From: Draconibacterium sp.
GTDB taxonomy: Bacteria; Bacteroidota; Bacteroidia; Bacteroidales; Prolixibacteraceae
Length of the DNA stretch: 64,000 bases
Direction: 5' to 3'
NCBI GenBank assembly: GCA_011620585.1
Contig: WOYV01000118.1
Span: 61,754-125,753 of the forward strand
Part shown: positions 9,433 through 18,073 of the stretch, piece after piece
Numbering within the stretch: the stretch's first letter is position 1
How the letters are laid out: each line of letters opens with the position of its first letter
Translations under genes and position numbers: made by a program
The notes under the pieces: generated by a model
Told to the model about the DNA's origin: nothing
The model's input: the letters and a program-made list of their open reading frames with translations, nothing else
Databases searched by the model: none

Positions 9433-10407
9433 TTATCCTCCTATATTTCTCATTGATAATTCACTTCCATGAAATTTTACCGGCTGTTTTAATCTTAGTA
9501 ATCCGTTCAGTTTCTCAGCCAGCTTTTCGTCGTTCGATAAGTAGGGGGTTAACTTTTCTCCGTGTGAGTTGCTCAGACAACCATAAAATTTGCCGTTGCT
9601 GTCCATCCTTAATCGGTTGCAGTCGTGACAAAAGGGTGTCGACTCGTTGGCAATGATGCCAAAAAGACCCCCGTTTGAAGCCTTCCAGTAATGAGCCGTT
9701 TCAGCTTGTTTTCGTGGAAGTGGTTCAATTTGATATTTCTTCTGGATAGTCTCCAGAATTTCCTTTTCCGAAAAGAAATGATTGTTGTCGGAATGATATA
9801 AATGCCCCATTTTCATCAGCTCGAGATAGCGTATTTTTACACCCAGCTGAGTGGCATATTCAAGCAGTGGGATAATTTGCGACTCATTTTTTCCACGCAT
9901 AACAACTGCATTCAGCTTTACATTCATTCCGGTGTCCACGGCAGCTTCAATCCCTTCGAAAACACGACTTGTATTCCCAAATCGTGCAATCCGGTTAAAG
10001 ACCTCCGGTTCAATGGCGTCCACTGAAATATTAACGGATTTCAAACCGGCATCCACCAGCTTTTTGGCTTTTTGTTTCAGGTAATAGGCGTTGGTGGTAA
10101 GGCGTATGTCTTCGATTCCGAGATTACGGATTTCTCCAATTAGTGGAATCAGATTCCGGTACAACAAGGGTTCGCCTCCGGTTAAACGAACACTTTTCAG
10201 TGGGTTCAAACGATGAACTGCTTTGATTTGTCGGACAAATTCATCCAGGTCGAGATGTTTATCTTTATGAATTTCCGGAAATGAATGGCCATTTAAATCA
10301 GTAAGATCTTCGCTTACGCAATACACACACGAAAAATTGCAGTCGTTGATCAAACTGACCCGCAGTTTTTCAAATCTTCTTCCCAGATTATCCTCTATTC
10401 TGATCAT
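9433..10407 (-). CDS. moaA: GTP 3',8-cyclase MoaA (radical SAM)
   Basis: 324 residues. MoaA converts GTP to 3',8-cyclo-7,8-dihydro-GTP, the first step of molybdenum cofactor synthesis, together with MoaC (not in this window). The radical-SAM cluster motif is C23-x3-C27-x2-C30, the C-terminal substrate cluster is C260, C263 and C277, and the protein ends in the Gly-Gly that enters the active site in characterised MoaA proteins. First gene of the operon; the 198 bases upstream hold no gene. MoeA and MogA are also absent here. Confidence 0.95.
   Translation of the reverse strand: MIRIEDNLGRRFEKLRVSLINDCNFSCVYCVSEDLTDLNGHSFPEIHKDKHLDLDEFVRQIKAVHRLNPLKSVRLTGGEPLLYRNLIPLIGEIRNLGIEDIRLTTNAYYLKQKAKKLVDAGLKSVNISVDAIEPEVFNRIARFGNTSRVFEGIEAAVDTGMNVKLNAVVMRGKNESQIIPLLEYATQLGVKIRYLELMKMGHLYHSDNNHFFSEKEILETIQKKYQIEPLPRKQAETAHYWKASNGGLFGIIANESTPFCHDCNRLRMDSNGKFYGCLSNSHGEKLTPYLSNDEKLAEKLNGLLRLKQPVKFHGSELSMRNIGG
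9436..9441 (-). promoter_or_regulatory. Shine-Dalgarno of moaD encoded by the moaA Gly-Gly codons
   Basis: On the minus strand the sequence reads GGAGGATAATATG: GGAGGA ends five bases before the moaD start and is also the two terminal glycine codons of moaA. This fixes the moaD start and suggests coupled translation. Confidence 0.6.
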
Positions 10408-10605
10408 GCTTCAATAAACCGCAAAAAGGACGTTTTGTTCAGCAATAAAAGGCATTTTAGTCTTATTTGTTCAAGATATTTCCTGGCTGGAAACGGAAGC
10501 AGTTTTAATTCCTATCCTGGCATAAGGGGAAAAAAATCTTCTTACAGAATTCATTAATCAATGTCATAATGATTATTTTTAGCAAGTACTACACTAACTA
10601 AATCT

Positions 10606-11119
10606 TTGAAAAACCGGGTTCGTTTTTTCCTTCTCCTTCTGCCAATTATTGGCTTCTCGCAGGAAAATAATAACAAGCCTGGAAGTGGGATTAACTTTAG
10701 TATTAACTGCAACGGAATTGCTCCCATTCCAGCTTTTTCACTTGGCAAACCAGCAGCAATGGCATCCGCCAGCATTAAAATAGGAAGGTTGGGTTACAGC
10801 CCAACTTTGGCCTATGCTCTGGATATAAAACCCTGGTACATCGACAACTGGTTTCATTACAGGGTGGTTTTACGGCCAAAATTTGAATTAAAGGCCGGAG
10901 TTAATTTCTGTACTATTCTGACCAATTTCAAACTACCTGGTGCTTTTTTATATCAACTACGATGGAATGAATGATGGTCTGTGCTTTTCACCAACGTTTT
11001 CGATAACACCGAACAAACTGCCCTTATCGTTATTTTTGCAGGCAACACAGGCTATTTCTTCAAATATTCCTGATCTGCAGGTATTCCGATGGAACGTAGG
11101 GTTGAGTTATTCATTGTGA
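10606..11119 (+). pseudogene. Small outer-membrane beta-barrel-like protein, frameshifted
   Basis: No named family recognised. A TTG at 10606 starts a signal peptide (hydrophobic LLLLPIIGF then SQE); an in-frame stop at 10570 and no ATG limit other starts. Alternating polar/hydrophobic residues fit a small beta barrel. The frame closes at 10974, but the next frame continues in good coding sequence to 11119 and ends in WNVGLSYSL, a typical barrel C-terminus. Adding one T to the six-T run at 10944-10949 joins the frames into about 171 residues (..GAFFYINYDGMNDG..). Either a real homopolymer slip or a sequencing error. Confidence 0.6.
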
Positions 11120-11230
11120 ATTTGCTTTGTGCATTCGTCACCCTTTTTAGACGAAGAAATGTTGCTTGTATTGTTATTTGCAAAAGCAAATTGTAAATTA
11201 GCTTCCGCTAAACCAATAAAATAAATCAAA

Positions 11231-12175
11231 ATGGAACAAAAGGATCTTTCACATAACATCAAGCGCCGCGATTTTATCAGAACCGGGGCAGGCTTTGCCG
11301 CTACTACTCTTTTTATGGGCTTGGGCGCCTCGAAATTGTTTGGGGCAGGCCGCAGCGTGGCAACAAGTATCATCGAATCTGTAACGCTGAATAACGGAGT
11401 GAAAATGCCGCGTCTGGGATTTGGAACCTTGTATCTGACTGATGAACTGGGAGTAAATTGTGTTTCCGATGCCATTTCGCTGGGTTATCGTTTAATTGAT
11501 ACAGCCACCGTTTATGGAAACGAAGCGGCAGTGGGTGGCGGAATTAAAAAGAGCGGTATCGACAGGAAAGAGCTTTTTGTAACCTCAAAAATGTGGGTGG
11601 ATGATTATGGATACGATACTGGCAAAAAGGCTTTTCAGACTTCGCTTGACAAACTGGGCCTCGATTACCTTGACCTTTACTTGCTACACCGTCCGCGTGG
11701 CGATGTAAAAGGAGCATGGAAAGCAATGGAAGAATTGTATAAAGAAGGCCGTATAAAAGCCATCGGGATCAGCAATTTCGAAGCTCATCAGATCGATGAA
11801 CTGCTTTCTTATGCGACAGTGAAACCGGCGGTCAACCAAATTGAAACGCATGCATTTTTCCAGGAAGAAAAAGCACGTGGTGAACTAAAAAATTACGGTA
11901 TTCAGATGGAAGCCTGGTCGCCATTTGCTCAGGGCCGTAACGGACTTTTTACCAACAAAGTGTTGGCCGAAGTAGGTAAAAAATACAACAAAACCAATGC
12001 ACAGGTAAGTTTGCGCTGGCATTATCAGCGTGGCATCGTCGCCATACCGCGGACATCGAAAAAGGAACACATGATCGAGAACCTGGATATTTTTGATTTC
12101 GAACTCAGCGATGCTGATATGAAGACCATAGCGCCGCTTGATCTGAACATTACACAGTTTCCTGAATGGGAATAA
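11231..12175 (+). CDS. Tat-exported aldo/keto reductase
   Basis: 314 residues. The N-terminus has a twin-arginine motif (R12 R13 in KRRDFIRTG) and a hydrophobic segment to about residue 40, so export of a folded, cofactor-loaded enzyme is likely. The AKR catalytic tetrad is complete: D90 and Y95 (DTATVYGNE), K120 (TSKMW) and H153 (LLHRP). The C-terminal NADPH-binding segment reads IPRTSKKEH. AKRs interconvert aldehydes or ketones and alcohols. It lies 132 bases before the second IorA/IorB pair on the same strand, so it may supply or remove the aldehyde handled there. Substrate unknown. Confidence 0.9.
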   Translation: MEQKDLSHNIKRRDFIRTGAGFAATTLFMGLGASKLFGAGRSVATSIIESVTLNNGVKMPRLGFGTLYLTDELGVNCVSDAISLGYRLIDTATVYGNEAAVGGGIKKSGIDRKELFVTSKMWVDDYGYDTGKKAFQTSLDKLGLDYLDLYLLHRPRGDVKGAWKAMEELYKEGRIKAIGISNFEAHQIDELLSYATVKPAVNQIETHAFFQEEKARGELKNYGIQMEAWSPFAQGRNGLFTNKVLAEVGKKYNKTNAQVSLRWHYQRGIVAIPRTSKKEHMIENLDIFDFELSDADMKTIAPLDLNITQFPEWE

Positions 12176-12199
12176 AAAAGTTCCTGGAATAACCGACGT

Positions 12200-12218
12200 A
12201 ACAGGAAACTCCTGTTTT
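12200..12218 (+). terminator. Weak terminator-like hairpin after aldo/keto reductase
   Basis: A 7-base stem (aacagga with tcctgtt), three-base loop and a four-T run. Short, so only partial termination would be expected before the next IorA gene. Confidence 0.4.
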
Positions 12219-12307
12219 CGTATGCAAGGCAAGTGAACCAATTGCTTGTCTTATTTGTTTGGCACACTATATTATCAAGTATAAAACCGACTAAAGAATT
12301 TCTAATT

Positions 12308-12763
12308 ATGGCAGTTTTCAATTTAAACATTAACAAAAAACAGTACCAGGTGGATGTAGATCCATCCACCCCGATGTTATGGGTGCTTCGCGATCATTTG
12401 AACCTGGTGGGAACCAAATATGGCTGTGGAATAGCCCAATGCGGAGCTTGCACTATTCATCTGAACGGGAAAGCCGTGCGTTCGTGCATCACTTTCGTTG
12501 ATTCGATTGGCGACAAGGAAATCACGACGATTGAGGGACTATCGGAAAATGGCGAACATCCGGTTCAACAAGCATGGCTCGGGCACGATGTGGCCCAGTG
12601 TGGATATTGCCAGCCCGGACAGATCATGACCGCTGCTGCATTTTTAAGTGAAAACCCACATCCAAGCGATGAGGAAATTGAAACCGCGATGAATGGTAAT
12701 ATTTGTCGTTGTGGTACTTACACCAGAATAAAAGCAGCTGTTAAAACTGCCTCCAATTCGTAA
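12308..12763 (+). CDS. [2Fe-2S] iron-sulfur subunit of molybdenum hydroxylase (IorA-like), copy 2
   Basis: 151 residues from the ATG at 12308; an upstream in-frame start would add 25 residues with no match to copy 1, and the start chosen aligns exactly with copy 1. Cys at 40, 45, 48, 60 and at 98, 101, 133, 135 bind two [2Fe-2S] clusters as in the paralogue at 802-1257. No signal peptide; presumably carried out by the Tat-signal large subunit 35 bases downstream. Confidence 0.95.
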   Translation: MAVFNLNINKKQYQVDVDPSTPMLWVLRDHLNLVGTKYGCGIAQCGACTIHLNGKAVRSCITFVDSIGDKEITTIEGLSENGEHPVQQAWLGHDVAQCGYCQPGQIMTAAAFLSENPHPSDEEIETAMNGNICRCGTYTRIKAAVKTASNS

Positions 12764-12798
12764 TCGTTTCAAAGTATCTAATTTAAAAACAGGTAAAA

Positions 12799-15051
12799 AT
12801 GACAATCGTAAAAACAACCTATAACCGACGTTCCTTTTTGAAAAGTTCGCTGGCAGCCGGTGGCGGACTGATGATCGGTTTTAGCTGGATAGCTTCAGCA
12901 TGCAGCGTAGATACGCCAAAAGGAATAGTCATTCCCGATGAATGGTTCGAAATAAATGCCTATTTGAAAATTGGTGAAAACGGCGTTGTTACCATTTTTT
13001 CTCCGAATCCCGAGATTGGACAGAACGTAAAAACTTCGATGCCAATGATTGTAGCCGAAGAACTCGACGTGGATTGGAAGAACGTATTAGTAGAACAAGC
13101 AGCACTTGATACATCAAAATATACCAGACAGTTGGCAGGAGGTAGCGACTCGATCCGAACTACGTGGTCGGCGTTGAGGATGGCAGGTGCCTCTGCCCGA
13201 ACTATGTTGCGTGGGGCAGCGGCCAAAGAATGGAATGTTCCGGTGGAAGAAGTGACAACCGAAGCTGGATTTTTGAAGCATACCCCAAGCCGTAAAAAAG
13301 CAGGATACGGAGAATTTGCTTCCGCTGCCGCCGAAATTCCTGTTCCCGAAAAAGTTGAATTAAAAGAGCCGAATAATTTTACGATTATCGGGAATTCTAA
13401 AAAGAATGTGGATGGGCTTAAAATAGTTACTGGCAAACCTTTATTTGGCCTCGATTACAAAGTGGATGGAATGCTGTATGCAATGATTATTCATCCACCG
13501 GCATTCGGAATGAAATTGAAATCGTATGATCCGAACGAGGTAAAAAACATGCCGGGGATCAAAGATGTATTTACACTGAAAACATACAACGACGATTATG
13601 AAAGACAATGGTCGGATGCCATTTCATTTAACGAAATGGTCGCTATTGTCGGGAACTCAACCTACGAAGTGTGGAATGCCAAGTTGATGCTAAACGTAGA
13701 ATGGGAACCGTTTAAAGAACAGAAGTATATGTCAGCAGGCTGGGGTGGAAATGCGAATGAGGTTAACGTGCCTGCAGGTCTGGAAAGTACTGAAGGTCAT
13801 ATTGCAAAAATGAAAGCAGCGGCTGCAAAGCCGGGCAGGATTGAAAGAAGGGATGGAAACCCGGAAGAAGCATTTCGAAAAGCAGCTAAAGTATTGGAAA
13901 GGACATATACTGCACCTTTCCTGGCGCATAACCCAATGGAACCACAAAACTTTTTTGCCGATGTAAAAGAGGACAGCGCCGTTGTGGTTGGCCCGACCCA
14001 AACCCCGGAACCCATGCAAAAATCGGTAGCCGACCGGCTTGGATTGCCGCTGGACAAAGTTAAAGTTGAAATGACCCGGATGGGTGGAGGTTTTGGTCGT
14101 CGCCTGTATGGTCATTTTATGGTTGAAGCAGCTGTTATTTCCCAAAAAATGAAGGCGCCAGTCAAACTGGTGTACACCCGTGAAGATGATATGACATTTG
14201 GTATTTACCGCCCGATGTACCACGCGGTCTATCGCGCTGCTTTTGATAAGGATAAAAAACTCACTGCATTTCATGTAAAAATGGGCGGAGTTCCCGAAAA
14301 TGCTCTGCATGCCAATCGTTTTCCGGCCGGAGCACTTGATAATTACCTGGCTGAAAGCTGGGCCATTGATTCCAATATCAGTGTTGGGGCCATGCGTGCC
14401 CCGGGATCTAATTTCAATGCAGCAGCAGAGCAATCATTTCTGGATGAAGTTGCGGAGGAAATGGGAGTCGATCCTATCCAGTTTCGTCTCGATTTGTTGA
14501 AACGCGCACAGGAAAATCCTGTTGGCGAACGCAACGATTACGATGCAGCCCGTTATGCCGGAGTACTTGAACTGGTTCGTGAAAAATCTGGTTGGGATAC
14601 CGATTCGGCAGGGAAGAACCGTGGAGTGGCTGCCTATTTCTGCCATAACAGTTACACCGCACAGGTGGTTGATCTTGTATTGGAAAATGGTGAGCCCAAA
14701 GTGGAGAAAGTGTTCAATGCCAACGACTGTGGAATAGTGATAAATCCGGATGCAGCGATCAACATGACAGAAGGCTCGGTGGTAGACGGTATTGGAACCG
14801 CCATGTTTGGCGAACTGACCTTTAACCAGGGCGAGCCTCAGCAAAACAACTTCGATGGTTATCGGATGATACGACACGCTGAAGCCCCTAAAAAGATAGA
14901 AACTTATTTTGTTGAGAACGATATCCACCCAACGGGAATGGGCGAACCACCTTATCCACCGGTAATGGCTGCTTTGGCAAACGCACTTTACAAAGCAACC
15001 GGAACAAGATATTATCATCAGCCTTTTGTAAAAAATAGTTTCGGTAGTTAG
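12799..15051 (+). CDS. Tat-exported molybdopterin-binding large subunit (IorB-like), copy 2
   Basis: 750 residues. Tat signal with R10 R11 (NRRSFLKSS) and a possible lipobox ending ASAC at C35. Molybdopterin motif GGGFGRR at 429-435; active-site-type Glu E716 in GMGEPPYPP. Paralogue of 1279-3525 with the same domain layout, but many substitutions in the middle of the protein, where substrate contacts are expected, so the two copies may differ in substrate. Coding runs to the conserved YY.QPF C-terminal segment. Followed by a terminator resembling that of copy 1. Confidence 0.93.
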   Translation: MTIVKTTYNRRSFLKSSLAAGGGLMIGFSWIASACSVDTPKGIVIPDEWFEINAYLKIGENGVVTIFSPNPEIGQNVKTSMPMIVAEELDVDWKNVLVEQAALDTSKYTRQLAGGSDSIRTTWSALRMAGASARTMLRGAAAKEWNVPVEEVTTEAGFLKHTPSRKKAGYGEFASAAAEIPVPEKVELKEPNNFTIIGNSKKNVDGLKIVTGKPLFGLDYKVDGMLYAMIIHPPAFGMKLKSYDPNEVKNMPGIKDVFTLKTYNDDYERQWSDAISFNEMVAIVGNSTYEVWNAKLMLNVEWEPFKEQKYMSAGWGGNANEVNVPAGLESTEGHIAKMKAAAAKPGRIERRDGNPEEAFRKAAKVLERTYTAPFLAHNPMEPQNFFADVKEDSAVVVGPTQTPEPMQKSVADRLGLPLDKVKVEMTRMGGGFGRRLYGHFMVEAAVISQKMKAPVKLVYTREDDMTFGIYRPMYHAVYRAAFDKDKKLTAFHVKMGGVPENALHANRFPAGALDNYLAESWAIDSNISVGAMRAPGSNFNAAAEQSFLDEVAEEMGVDPIQFRLDLLKRAQENPVGERNDYDAARYAGVLELVREKSGWDTDSAGKNRGVAAYFCHNSYTAQVVDLVLENGEPKVEKVFNANDCGIVINPDAAINMTEGSVVDGIGTAMFGELTFNQGEPQQNNFDGYRMIRHAEAPKKIETYFVENDIHPTGMGEPPYPPVMAALANALYKATGTRYYHQPFVKNSFGS

Positions 15052-15078
15052 CGTAAAATAGCGTTATGAAACCGATGG

Positions 15079-15116
15079 ACAGGACTTTCTTAATAAAGGA
15101 AGCCCTGTTCTCTTTT
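15079..15116 (+). terminator. Terminator after IorB copy 2
   Basis: An imperfect stem (acaggactttctt against aaggaagccctgt, with one mismatch and one G-T pair) is followed by a T-rich tail. It is related to the terminator at 3567-3602. Confidence 0.65.
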
Positions 15117-15196
15117 AAAACCACTACGACACTCACATTCATCCTTTTCCGGTTTGTTTTCGTCGCAGAAGTTTGTTTTTTATTTGCCGGCGATTT

Positions 15197-15607
15197 ATGT
15201 TTGTTCGTGTTCAGGTAATTAGAAAACAAAAAGTATTCATTTTAAAAATTTTCAACCTGAAAAATCTTGAAAACGGCGAGTATGCTTTGATACTTTCGAG
15301 GAATGGAGAAAGAAGTGAAAGCACTCTGATAAAATCGCAAGAAGAAATACAGGTAAACAGCGCAAATAAGATTGTACCTCCATTCTTTGCTTTTGAGGGG
15401 GAGAAATTGGTAATGAGCCATTTGAATTTTGAGAAGGAAGCGTATCCGCTCGAAATTTATGGGAAAGAAGGTTTGGTTTATCCAGGTTCGGTTAATCAAA
15501 AAGGGCCGCTTAGCGCCTTGTTCAACTTCCCGAAAATGGAACTGGGAAATTATGAAGTGGTAATGAGTTCTTTAAACGATTATTTTAATAACCGTTTTAA
15601 AAAATAA
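15197..15607 (+). CDS. Hypothetical protein, probably an N-terminally truncated beta-sandwich secreted protein
   Basis: No defined family recognised. The text KIFNLKNLENGEYAL resembles the second half of Ig-like strands in secreted Bacteroidota proteins, and the second half (FNFPKMELGNYEVV) looks like a repeat of the same fold. There is no signal peptide, and the frame starts only about 80 bases after the terminator of IorB copy 2, so the 5' part of a longer gene seems to be missing. An in-frame start at 15173 is also possible. May be a remnant. Confidence 0.5.
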   Translation: MFVRVQVIRKQKVFILKIFNLKNLENGEYALILSRNGERSESTLIKSQEEIQVNSANKIVPPFFAFEGEKLVMSHLNFEKEAYPLEIYGKEGLVYPGSVNQKGPLSALFNFPKMELGNYEVVMSSLNDYFNNRFKK

Positions 15608-15807
15608 GGTAAATTTGTAAGTGGTTTTCGTTAGTTAGTGAGGGGCGGGTCAGGAGCCAATTCTTATTCAAATCTGCGGATGTTTATCTTTGGAAAGCAG
15701 AAGAAATTGAGCCGGTTGCAGCTCCACACTTTTTTTTCAACAGCCAGAATTATAATTTTACAGGTAGACATTTCGTAATTGGGCAAAAGAATGCTTAATT
15801 TTAAGCT

Positions 15808-16824
15808 ATGACTCACGAAATAAAACAATTATTTGAAACCCTGACTGCCTGGCAAAAAGCAGGGAAAAAGGCAGTTTTTGTTTCCGTTGTGGCGCTCGAT
15901 GGAACTTCCTATCGCCGGCCAGGTGTTCGAATGATCATCAGTGAAGACGGAGAGATGGCAGGCGCCGTTAGCGGCGGTTGTGTAGAGAATGAAATCAACC
16001 GCCAGGCGCAGAGCGTATTCAGGAATGGCAAAGCAAAAATTATGACCTACGACGGTCGTTTGCGGATTGGCTGCGAAGGGATCATTCATATTCTTATCGA
16101 ACCCGTTTTTCTGAGCGCTGAACTTTTTTCTGAATTTAAGGAACAGGTCAAAAACCGCCAACCTTTTAAAATCGAAAGCTGGTTTAGCCAGGAAGTCGGA
16201 GAGTATGAGAATGCGGGATCAGCTCTTACTTTGAAGGGGAAAAAGTATGCACTTCATTCTTCTTTCAATATTAAGGAAGCTGAAACACAGGAATGTTTTT
16301 CACAGGATTTCGGGCCGCTTTTTCAACTCTATATTTTTGGCGCCGAACACGACGCGGTTCATTTAAGCCAGGCTGCCTGTTTGCTGGGTTGGGAAGTTAC
16401 AGTTGTTGCTTTGTCCGACGAAGCCAAATCCTGTGACTATTTTCCGGGTGCAAATGCTTTGGTTACGCCTGCATACGATGAGGTCAATGGCTTGAAAATC
16501 GATGATCAAACTGCAGTTGTACTTATGACGCATAGCTTTAACAAGGATGTTCAATACCTGATGGCTTTAAAAGACAAGCAAGCTGCTTATCTTGGATTAT
16601 TGGGGTCTTTTAGCAGAAGAGAGCGTGTGCTTTCAATGGTACTGGATTATATGCCCGAAATGCCTATTGATTTTCTGCAGCAGATACACGGGCCAGCCGG
16701 TATTAATGTTGGCGCTGAAAGCGCTTCAGAAATAGCAGTATCCATTCTTGCAGAGATTTTAAGTGTGGTCCGCAGGCAAAAGCCGGTACCGCTTCGCGAG
16801 AAAGAAGGTTCTGTTCATGGGTAA
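15808..16824 (+). CDS. XdhC/CoxI-family molybdoenzyme maturation protein
   Basis: 338 residues. The N-terminal XdhC domain has the family motif AVSGGCVENE; the C-terminal Rossmann-type domain has LYIFGAEHDAVHL and YLGLLGSFSRRE. XdhC proteins bind molybdenum cofactor, protect it, promote its sulfuration and insert it into enzymes of the xanthine dehydrogenase family, which fits the IorB-like enzymes upstream. The stop overlaps the start of the cytidylyltransferase gene by 8 bases, indicating an operon. Confidence 0.92.
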   Translation: MTHEIKQLFETLTAWQKAGKKAVFVSVVALDGTSYRRPGVRMIISEDGEMAGAVSGGCVENEINRQAQSVFRNGKAKIMTYDGRLRIGCEGIIHILIEPVFLSAELFSEFKEQVKNRQPFKIESWFSQEVGEYENAGSALTLKGKKYALHSSFNIKEAETQECFSQDFGPLFQLYIFGAEHDAVHLSQAACLLGWEVTVVALSDEAKSCDYFPGANALVTPAYDEVNGLKIDDQTAVVLMTHSFNKDVQYLMALKDKQAAYLGLLGSFSRRERVLSMVLDYMPEMPIDFLQQIHGPAGINVGAESASEIAVSILAEILSVVRRQKPVPLREKEGSVHG

Positions 16825-17428
16825 AATTCCAATTATTCTTTTGGCGGCAGGCAGTTCCTCACGAATGGGGCAGCCAAAACAGTTGCTTCCGTGGGGTAAG
16901 CAAACGCTTATTGAATACCAGGTGGAGAAACTTCGGCAAACTGGAAATCCTGTTTATGTAGTACTTGGTTCGTCTTCCGAACAAATACTTCCTCTTTTGA
17001 AGAAATACCCGGTAAAAGTTGTTCTTAATCCTAAATGGAAAGAGGGAATGGGAACTACCGTGGCTGCCGGAATCAAACAGGTTTTAGCCGATTTACCAAA
17101 TACAGATGCGGTCATTTATACCTTAATCGATCAGCCTTTGGTTACCGCTGCTCATTTGCAAAAGTTGACCGACTCGTTCACTCCGGGACAGGAGCAGATC
17201 GTAGCCTCATTTTCAGTGAAGGGTTGGCTTGGCGTACCTGCTTTGTACGATGCATTTTATTTTCCGGAGTTAAGTAATCTGAATGGCGAACATGGCGCCA
17301 AAAGCCTTATAAAAAAATATGATCCAAAAGTAATTCGGGTAGATGCAAACGACCTTCTTGACGATATGGATACCGTGGAAAGCTACCAGCGTCTTTTAAC
17401 AAAATATTTGAATTTTTACTTGTCGTAA
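16817..17428 (+). CDS. MobA/MocA-like molybdenum cofactor nucleotidyltransferase
   Basis: 203 residues from the ATG at 16817, which lies inside the end of the XdhC gene. The N-terminal nucleotide-binding motif LAAGSSSRMGQPKQLLPWG is diagnostic of the MobA-like NTP transferase family. Enzymes of the IorB type use molybdopterin cytosine dinucleotide, made by MocA from CTP, so with XdhC next to it a MocA role is the best fit. Specificity for CTP over GTP is inferred from context. The 3' end overlaps the convergent cupin gene by 13 bases. Confidence 0.88.
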   Translation: MGKIPIILLAAGSSSRMGQPKQLLPWGKQTLIEYQVEKLRQTGNPVYVVLGSSSEQILPLLKKYPVKVVLNPKWKEGMGTTVAAGIKQVLADLPNTDAVIYTLIDQPLVTAAHLQKLTDSFTPGQEQIVASFSVKGWLGVPALYDAFYFPELSNLNGEHGAKSLIKKYDPKVIRVDANDLLDDMDTVESYQRLLTKYLNFYLS

Positions 17429-17850
17429 ATCCCATTGACTTCTTCACTGATCACCATTATTTTGTTGAAATCGGGCAAATGCACCACTTCCGGAAGAACA
17501 GTTGTTCCAAAATCGATATAAACCAGTTTTTCATTTTCTGATTCATTTTTGATCACGTGCGCACCTTTTTCTCCGGTTGGAAACCCAATTACATCGCCTG
17601 CTTTTACCGGAAGCTCGCCATCCAATGTGCGAACCACACCTGTTCCGCTGACGATGTAAAAAACTTCTTCGTTGGCTTCGTGGTAATGATATCCGTAAGC
17701 GTAATTTCCTGGCTCTACTTCCACAAAATTGGCACGGCATTTTCCTGTTTCTTCATCCGGGATGATGGTTTTTACTGTAAATTGGTTTCCGTCTCTGTCG
17801 ATTAACTGGCCTTCAAGGCTGTTCAGATTTTTTACAAGTAGATTTTTCAT
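17416..17850 (-). CDS. Cupin-domain protein
   Basis: 144 residues. The first cupin motif is YGYHYHEANEEVFYIVSGTG (two His and a Glu as metal ligands) and the second contains the FPTGEKGAHVI segment with the last His. A single-domain cupin of this kind may be a sugar isomerase, dioxygenase-like enzyme or sensor. It is divergent from the HxlR regulator with a 223-base gap holding a perfect palindrome, so it may be a target of that regulator. Function unknown. Confidence 0.85.
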   Translation of the reverse strand: MKNLLVKNLNSLEGQLIDRDGNQFTVKTIIPDEETGKCRANFVEVEPGNYAYGYHYHEANEEVFYIVSGTGVVRTLDGELPVKAGDVIGFPTGEKGAHVIKNESENEKLVYIDFGTTVLPEVVHLPDFNKIMVISEEVNGIYDK

Positions 17851-17982
17851 GATCGTATAAATTATTACTGATTATTTTACTTCAAATTTCGGGGTTTGGA
17901 AGCTGGCCTGCAAATGGGTTTGTTCCTAACTTCGCGGTTAGAAATATTGTTTTTCAGCGGTTTATGTTATAAAATTTATTGA

Positions 17983-18000
17983 AAAAAGATTAATCTTTTT
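17983..18000. promoter_or_regulatory. Perfect 18-base palindrome between cupin and HxlR genes
   Basis: aaaaagattaatcttttt reads the same on both strands. It sits in the divergent intergenic region, 132 bases before the cupin start and 73 bases before the HxlR start. A second, imperfect inverted repeat (ctctccaaaagag, 18031-18043) lies nearer the HxlR gene. Either could be the dimer-binding operator of an HxlR-type regulator; no direct evidence. Confidence 0.45.
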
Positions 18001-18073
18001 AGGTCGCATAACATTCGATACATAAAATAACTCTCCAAAAGAGATTATTTATTAGTTTCGCACGCAATAAAAC

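Noticed and set aside
13732..14433. Long antisense frame (233 codons) inside IorB copy 2
   Set aside because: Same reason: lies within a conserved catalytic gene; Cys/His-rich text is a shadow of the opposite-strand codons.
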